A stretch of 12,917 nt of DNA, from the NCBI GenBank assembly GCA_945900685.1, contig CAMDJS010000051.1, positions 1 through 12,917 of the forward strand, given 5' to 3'. Made by a program: the position numbers and the translations under genes. Origin of the DNA: Bordetella parapertussis. Its GTDB lineage: Bacteria; Pseudomonadota; Gammaproteobacteria; Burkholderiales; Burkholderiaceae_C. Positions 8,681 to 12,917 of the stretch are shown one piece after another (position 1 is the first letter of the stretch; the number at the start of each line of letters is the position of its first letter). The notes under the pieces were generated by a model. That model saw nothing but the letters and a program-made list of their open reading frames with translations. It was not told where the DNA came from and ran no database searches.

Positions 8681-9262
8681 ATGGCAAGAATCCACGCACA
8701 GCGCGGCAACACATTGGTAGGTTTCATCCTCGGCTTGATCGTCGGTTTGACCGTCGCGCTTGGCGTGGCTGTCTACGTCACCAAGGTGCCGATCCCTTTT
8801 TTGAACAAAGGCCTCACCCGCAACGCTGACCAAGATGCGGCCGAGGAAAAGAAAAACAAAGACTGGGACCCGAACGCGCCTTTGTATGGCAAACCCCCAG
8901 CCCCGATCACGCCTTCAGAAACCGCCAAACCTGCCAAGCCCGGTGAAGTGCCTGCGCCTGCTGCCCCGTCAACATCAGAAGATCCCTTGGGAGATTTGGC
9001 GGCCAGCAAAGCGCAACAAGTCGATGCGTTTCAGTATTTTGTTCAAGCCGGTGCTTTTCTCTCCAGCGCAGAAGCTGACAGTCAACGCATCAAACTCTCG
9101 CTCGCCGGATTTGAGCCGCTGATCACCCAGCGTGATCAAGACGGCAAAGTAATTTACCGGGTGCGCGTCGGTCCCTACGACAGCAAAACACAGGCTGAAC
9201 AAATACAGTCGCAACTGAAATCCAATAAATTCGAATCTGCATTGATTCGGGTGCAACGCTGA
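8681..9262 (+). CDS. SPOR-domain single-pass membrane protein (FtsN-like architecture)
   Basis: A 193-residue inner-membrane protein anchored by one helix, with most of its chain in the periplasm. Residues 1-10 are basic and cytoplasmic; 11-34 form the membrane helix with a GxxxG-like GFILGLIVGL; about 45-112 are a Lys/Pro/Ala-rich flexible linker; about 117-193 are a SPOR domain (FQYFVQAGAF, then YRVRVGPYDSKTQAEQ and a final strand ALIRVQR). SPOR domains bind denuded glycan strands of septal peptidoglycan, so a place at the division site is likely. The layout is that of FtsN, but short SPOR proteins of this kind are common and FtsN's essential motif cannot be identified, so I do not assign ftsN. 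AGGGG is well placed 8 nt before the ATG. It sits between argS and dsbA, a Burkholderiales-like arrangement. Confidence 0.9.
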   Translation: MARIHAQRGNTLVGFILGLIVGLTVALGVAVYVTKVPIPFLNKGLTRNADQDAAEEKKNKDWDPNAPLYGKPPAPITPSETAKPAKPGEVPAPAAPSTSEDPLGDLAASKAQQVDAFQYFVQAGAFLSSAEADSQRIKLSLAGFEPLITQRDQDGKVIYRVRVGPYDSKTQAEQIQSQLKSNKFESALIRVQR

Positions 9263-9279
9263 ACCAGAAAGGTATTGTC

Positions 9280-9933
9280 ATGAAACGTCGTCAATTCACA
9301 TCCCTGGGTACCACCACCTTGGCTGGTGCCATGCTGGGTCACCTTCCCGCATCGCTGGCACAGCCCGCAGCTTTCAAAGCGGGCACAGACTACCTCGTTT
9401 TGTCCAAGGCATTGCCTACCGAGGCCACCAAGGGCAAGATAGAAGTGCTGGAGTTCTTTTGGTACAACTGCCCGCATTGCAATGCTTTCGAACCTGTGCT
9501 TAGCGCGTGGGGCAAAAAACTGCCCAAAGATGTCGAGTTGCGGCGCGTGCCTGTGCGTTTCAGAGAAACGTTTGAAGGCCAACAGCGCGCCTATTACGTG
9601 CTCGAAGCTTTGGGCAAGGTGGAAGAATTGCAATCCAAGTTGTTTGCCGCCATACACGTTGAGAAACAAACGCTAGAAAAGCAAGATGCCCTGGTGGCAT
9701 GGGCTGAGAAAAACGGCATACCTGCGGCGAAGTTCAACGAACTGTTCAATTCATTCTCGGTTGTCAGCAAAGCCCGCCGGGCAGCGCAACTGCAAGAACA
9801 ATTCAAGGTTGAGGGTGTTCCCGCCCTGGGTGTCGGCGGACGTTTTTATGTCGACGGCAGTTTGGCCGGCAGCATGGAGCGGGCGTTACTGATCACAGAT
9901 TTTCTGCTGAGCGAGATCCGCAAGGGACGTTGA
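9280..9933 (+). CDS. dsbA: Thiol:disulfide interchange protein DsbA
   Basis: Periplasmic thioredoxin-fold oxidase that donates disulfides to exported proteins and is re-oxidised by DsbB. It has 217 residues including the signal (E. coli precursor 208). The active site is C64-P-H-C67, the classical DsbA CPHC, within EFFWYNCPHCNAFEP. The cis-Pro loop is V180-P181 in VEGVPALGVGGRFYVDG. An all-helical insertion lies between about 100 and 175. The N-terminus KRRQFTSLG followed by a mild hydrophobic stretch ending in ASLA (cleavage likely near residue 27) resembles a twin-arginine signal more than the SRP-type signal of E. coli DsbA. AGAAAGG precedes the ATG at a good distance. It lies 17 bp after the SPOR gene and 26 bp before lptA; dsbB is not in the window. 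Confidence 0.95.
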   Translation: MKRRQFTSLGTTTLAGAMLGHLPASLAQPAAFKAGTDYLVLSKALPTEATKGKIEVLEFFWYNCPHCNAFEPVLSAWGKKLPKDVELRRVPVRFRETFEGQQRAYYVLEALGKVEELQSKLFAAIHVEKQTLEKQDALVAWAEKNGIPAAKFNELFNSFSVVSKARRAAQLQEQFKVEGVPALGVGGRFYVDGSLAGSMERALLITDFLLSEIRKGR

Positions 9934-9959
9934 TCGATCGGGGTGTTTATGCCCCTACA

Positions 9960-10544
9960 ATGCGGGGATTGTTCATCTCCAGCAATTTTCGTGCCTTGAA
10001 AAACTTTGCCCTTATCTTCAGCCTGTGCCTGCTGGCCCCTTTATTGGGCTTGGCTGAGTCCGCCGACCGCAAAAAGCCAATCAATATCGAGGCGGATGCC
10101 TTGGAACATGACGAGCTTAAACAACTCAGCATCTTCACGGGCAAAGTCTTGGCCACCAAGGGCACCATCACCATGCGCGGAAACCGCATTGAGGTGCGCC
10201 AAGACCCGGACGGGTACCAGTACGGCATCATCAAACCTTTGCCCGGGCAGCGCAGTTTTTTTCGCCAAAAGCGTGAAGCGGTGGATGAGTGGATCGAAGG
10301 CGAAGGCGAATTGATTGAATACGATGGCAAGGCCGACAAAGTGATTTTGCTTGGCCGTGCAGACTTCAGGCGTTACCGTGGCACGGTGTTGAGTGATCAG
10401 ATGACGGGTCAGCGTATCGTGTATGAAAACCTGACCGATCAGTTCACCGTGGATGGTGTGATCGGCGGCAAGAAGCCCACCAATGGCAGCGGCCGCATTC
10501 GTGCCGTGTTGTCTCCCAAGCCCGGTGACGAGGCAGCCAAGTAA
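9960..10544 (+). CDS. lptA: LptA, periplasmic lipopolysaccharide transport protein
   Basis: OstA-like beta-jellyroll protein that forms the periplasmic bridge carrying LPS from LptC in the inner membrane to LptD in the outer membrane. From ATG 9960 it has 194 residues (E. coli 185): a signal peptide (1-32, hydrophobic 15-32, cleavage likely at LGLA before ES), then the domain opening [13 protein letters not shown] (40-52) and [21 protein letters not shown] (59-79), and repeated strand pairs through [21 protein letters not shown] and the polar C-terminus. An in-frame TTG at 9930 overlaps the dsbA stop and would add ten residues before the signal peptide, so ATG 9960 is preferred; its ribosome-binding site is weak (GGGGTG farther upstream than usual). 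The stop overlaps the lptB start by one base (TAATG), indicating translational coupling. lptC is not adjacent, unlike many proteobacterial lpt clusters. Confidence 0.92.
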   Translation: MRGLFISSNFRALKNFALIFSLCLLAPLLGLAESADRKKPINIEADALEHDELKQLSIFTGKVLATKGTITMRGNRIEVRQDPDGYQYGIIKPLPGQRSFFRQKREAVDEWIEGEGELIEYDGKADKVILLGRADFRRYRGTVLSDQMTGQRIVYENLTDQFTVDGVIGGKKPTNGSGRIRAVLSPKPGDEAAK

Positions 10545-11308
10545 TGACCCCTGCCGCAACCGCCGCCACTGACGGTTTGCTGGTTCAGCATTTGCAAAAA
10601 ACCTATGTGGGCAGACGGGTGGTGCAAGATGTATCCATCTCTGTCAACAAGGGTGAAGTGGTCGGATTGCTCGGCCCTAACGGCGCAGGCAAGACCACCT
10701 CTTTTTACATGATTGTCGGTTTGGTGCGGGCCGATGGCGGCACCATCACCATCGATGGTGTGCCAGTGGAGCATTTGCCCATACATCAGCGCGCTCGCAT
10801 GGGTTTGAGCTATTTGCCGCAAGAGGCCTCCATTTTTCGCAAACTGAATGTGGCTGACAACGTGCGTGCTGTGCTGGAGTTGCAAACGGATGCACAGGGC
10901 AAGTCGCTGTCCAAAACCGAGATCGAGCAACGCTTGACCGGCTTGCTCAAAGAGTTGCGTATCGAGCATTTGCGTGAATCTGCGGCTCTGGCGCTCTCGG
11001 GCGGCGAACGCCGCCGGGTAGAAATTGCAAGGGCTTTGGCCACCCAACCGCGCTATATTTTGTTGGATGAACCTTTTGCGGGTATTGATCCGATCGCGGT
11101 TCTCGAGATTCAACGCATCATCGGTTTTCTCAAAGCCAAAGGCATTGGCGTGTTGATCACCGACCATAACGTGCGTGAAACCCTGGGCATTTGCGATCAC
11201 GCATCCATCATCAGTGAAGGGCGTGTGCTGGCTGAAGGCAAGCCGCAAGACATCATTCATAACCCAGAGGTACGCCGGGTGTACCTAGGCGAAAACTTCC
11301 GCATGTAA
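10544..11308 (+). CDS. lptB: LptB, ATPase of the lipopolysaccharide export ABC transporter
   Basis: Cytoplasmic ATPase that, as a dimer with LptF/LptG, extracts LPS from the inner membrane and drives it along the Lpt bridge. It has 254 residues (E. coli 241), with about ten extra residues at the N-terminus. Motifs in order: Walker [10 protein letters not shown] (44-52), Q-loop Q93 in [15 protein letters not shown] signature LSGGE (151-155) followed by [10 protein letters not shown], Walker B YILLDEP (171-177, catalytic E176), D-loop AGIDP and switch H208 in [10 protein letters not shown]. The C-terminus [12 protein letters not shown] is characteristic of LptB and separates it from branched-chain amino-acid ATPases. 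The ATG overlaps the lptA stop by one base; rpoN follows after 15 bp. lptF and lptG are outside the window, as is usual. Confidence 0.98.
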   Translation: MTPAATAATDGLLVQHLQKTYVGRRVVQDVSISVNKGEVVGLLGPNGAGKTTSFYMIVGLVRADGGTITIDGVPVEHLPIHQRARMGLSYLPQEASIFRKLNVADNVRAVLELQTDAQGKSLSKTEIEQRLTGLLKELRIEHLRESAALALSGGERRRVEIARALATQPRYILLDEPFAGIDPIAVLEIQRIIGFLKAKGIGVLITDHNVRETLGICDHASIISEGRVLAEGKPQDIIHNPEVRRVYLGENFRM

Positions 11309-11323
11309 GGCCCGGGACGCAGC

Positions 11324-12907
11324 ATGAAGCAAGGCCTCTCACTGCGCGTCTCGCAACACCTTGCACTCACGCCACAGTTGCAACAATCCATCCGCCTGCT
11401 GCAACTCTCCACCTTGGAGTTGAGCCAGGAAATCGAACAAATGCTGGACGACAACCCTTTTCTTGAAAAAGAAATGGAAGACTTGGCGCCGCGTGAAGAT
11501 TTCGGGCTTGATAAACAAGATGCAGTCGCCGCTTCCAGCGATTCTGACAACGAAGCTGACACTTGGGACGGTCCGATGGACCGGGTCAGCGAAGTGCGGG
11601 TCGAGACCGCCAGTGAAGCACCGGATGCACCACTGGACGCTACAGGCGTGGCCGAGAGCTGGGACGGCGACGGCAGCGTGGAGTTTTCACCGGACGACAG
11701 CGAATGGGGCGGTGACGCACCAGCACACAACCACAACAGCAATGACGATGAAAAAGCGCAGGCCACAGAGTTGGCGCGCAACCAAGAATCGCTGACTGCG
11801 TTTTTGCACCGTCAGGCATTGTCATTGCGACTGGATGACACCGACCGCGCCGCCTTGCGTTTTCTGATTGAGTCGCTGAACGATGACGGTTACTTGGAAG
11901 ACAGTTTCCAAACGCTGGCAGAAAGTTTGGCCGTTGACGATTTGGAGCAATGCGAAGAACTGGTACACCGTTTTCAAGTGGCTTTGGGTTTGTTGCAAAG
12001 CTTAGAGCCCACCGGCGTGGGTGCGCGGGACTTGGGCGAATGTTTGCGCTTGCAATTGCAGGCCATTCCTGCTGACACCGAAGAGCGTGCCGCGGTGCGC
12101 GCTTGTGCATTGGCCATCTGCAAACAGCCCTTGGAGCTGTTGGCCAAGAGGGACGTGAAACGCTTGGTGCCAGCCATCGGCGCGAGCGAACTCGAAGTCA
12201 AAGTGGCCATGGCTTTGATCGCGCGTCTCGAGCCCAAACCCGGCAGACGTTTTGTCGATGTCGAGCGCAATGTGGTGGTGCCCGATGTGTTGGTCACGGC
12301 CAGCGGCGTGGACAAACAAGGCCTGCCGCAGTTTCGCGCCATGCTCAACCCGGAGGTGATGCCGCGCCTGAAGGTGAACGATATTTACGCCAACGCCTTG
12401 AAAGGCAGCAAGGGCGACAGCCACGCCGGATTGCAACAACGTTTGCAAGAAGCGCGCTGGATGATCAAAAACATCCAACAGCGTTTTGACACCATATTGC
12501 GTGTCAGCAACGCCATCACGCAGCGTCAAAAAAGTTTTTTTATTCATGGCGAACTCGCCATGAAGCCCATGGTGTTGCGCGAGATTGCCGAGGAGCTGGG
12601 CTTGCACGAATCCACCATCAGCCGCGTCACCACCGCCAAATATATGCATACGCCTTATGGCACTTTCGAGTTGAAATATTTCTTCGGCTCGGGGCTGGGC
12701 ACGGACAGCGGCAACAACGCATCCAGCACGGCAGTGCGCGCGCTGATCAAACAATTGATCGCCAGCGAAAACCCGAAAAAACCTTTGTCCGACAACCAAC
12801 TCTCCGACATGCTCAAAGAGCAAGGCATTGATTGCGCACGCCGCACTGTTGCCAAATACCGAGAAGCTTTGCGCATAGCGCCTACCAACCTGCGAAAAAC
12901 GCTGTGA
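11324..12907 (+). CDS. rpoN: RNA polymerase sigma-54 factor
   Basis: Alternative sigma factor that recognises -24/-12 promoters and needs AAA+ activators, typically for nitrogen, motility or stress genes. The 527 residues exceed E. coli RpoN (477). Region I (1-50) is Gln/Leu-rich: LALTPQLQQSIRLLQLSTLEL...NPFLE. Region II (about 52-150) is a long acidic, low-complexity linker rich in Asp/Glu/Ser and accounts for most of the extra length. The core-binding domain spans about 155-345 (DDGYLE 187-192, LEPTGVGARDLGECL 227-241). The DNA-binding part includes the helix-turn-helix (417-440, LREIAEELGLHESTISR) and the RpoN box ARRTVAKYRE (505-514). The coding frame is complete to TGA 12905-12907. Its position after lptB is the usual proteobacterial order; the commonly following hpf-type gene would lie past the window end. 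Confidence 0.98.
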   Translation: MKQGLSLRVSQHLALTPQLQQSIRLLQLSTLELSQEIEQMLDDNPFLEKEMEDLAPREDFGLDKQDAVAASSDSDNEADTWDGPMDRVSEVRVETASEAPDAPLDATGVAESWDGDGSVEFSPDDSEWGGDAPAHNHNSNDDEKAQATELARNQESLTAFLHRQALSLRLDDTDRAALRFLIESLNDDGYLEDSFQTLAESLAVDDLEQCEELVHRFQVALGLLQSLEPTGVGARDLGECLRLQLQAIPADTEERAAVRACALAICKQPLELLAKRDVKRLVPAIGASELEVKVAMALIARLEPKPGRRFVDVERNVVVPDVLVTASGVDKQGLPQFRAMLNPEVMPRLKVNDIYANALKGSKGDSHAGLQQRLQEARWMIKNIQQRFDTILRVSNAITQRQKSFFIHGELAMKPMVLREIAEELGLHESTISRVTTAKYMHTPYGTFELKYFFGSGLGTDSGNNASSTAVRALIKQLIASENPKKPLSDNQLSDMLKEQGIDCARRTVAKYREALRIAPTNLRKTL

Positions 12908-12917
12908 ATGCATTGAA

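Noticed and set aside
9956..9961. TACAAT as a -10 promoter box just before lptA
   Set aside because: No -35-like hexamer lies 16-18 bp upstream (TTGATC at 9930 is 20 bp away), and the box overlaps the preferred lptA start codon.
10439..11260. 273-codon minus-strand frame opposite lptB
   Set aside because: lptB is complete with every ABC ATPase motif; the opposite frame is a compositional shadow.
11640..12913. Long minus-strand frames opposite rpoN
   Set aside because: rpoN is intact from region I to the RpoN box; the opposite translations show no conserved pattern.

Overview
The window looks like an ordinary chromosomal segment of a betaproteobacterium, most likely Burkholderiales and perhaps near Comamonadaceae. 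The evidence is moderate-to-high GC, the argS - SPOR protein - dsbA gene order, the lptA-lptB-rpoN order, and protein sequences that read as beta/gammaproteobacterial orthologues. This placement is inferred from memory of gene order and was not checked by a search. Genes are densely packed: no gap exceeds about 75 bp. I saw no tRNA, rRNA, CRISPR array, insertion sequence or phage gene.

Left part (1-3966, + strand). The potassium transporter gene kup has its 5' end cut off by the window edge. It is followed by gshB (glutathione synthetase), then a gene for a photolyase/cryptochrome-like flavoprotein. That protein starts directly with the FAD-binding helical domain, lacks the usual N-terminal antenna domain, and carries an unusual Trp-rich C-terminal domain. 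This gene is the least ordinary object in the window.

Middle (3973-6903). glcB (malate synthase G) lies on the minus strand, tail to tail with the photolyase-like gene. A 10-bp inverted repeat contains both stop codons. A 72-bp divergent spacer separates glcB from a small secreted outer-membrane beta-barrel protein that resembles the rhizobial lipid A oxidase (LpxQ-type) family.

Right part (6253-12907, + strand). A tight run continues from the barrel gene: argS (arginyl-tRNA synthetase), a single-pass SPOR-domain protein, dsbA (periplasmic disulfide oxidase with a Tat-like signal), lptA and lptB (lipopolysaccharide transport), and rpoN (sigma-54). Spacers are 8, 11, 17, 26, -1 and 15 bp, so much of this block could be co-transcribed. 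Its theme is envelope biogenesis: LPS transport and perhaps LPS modification, periplasmic disulfide formation and peptidoglycan binding, with a translation enzyme and an alternative sigma factor. lptC and kdsC, often found just before lptA, are absent; dsbA stands there instead.

Most of the window is conserved housekeeping. I do not see a convincing new multi-gene system. The best leads are the photolyase-like protein with a possibly permuted domain order, and the LpxQ-like barrel.
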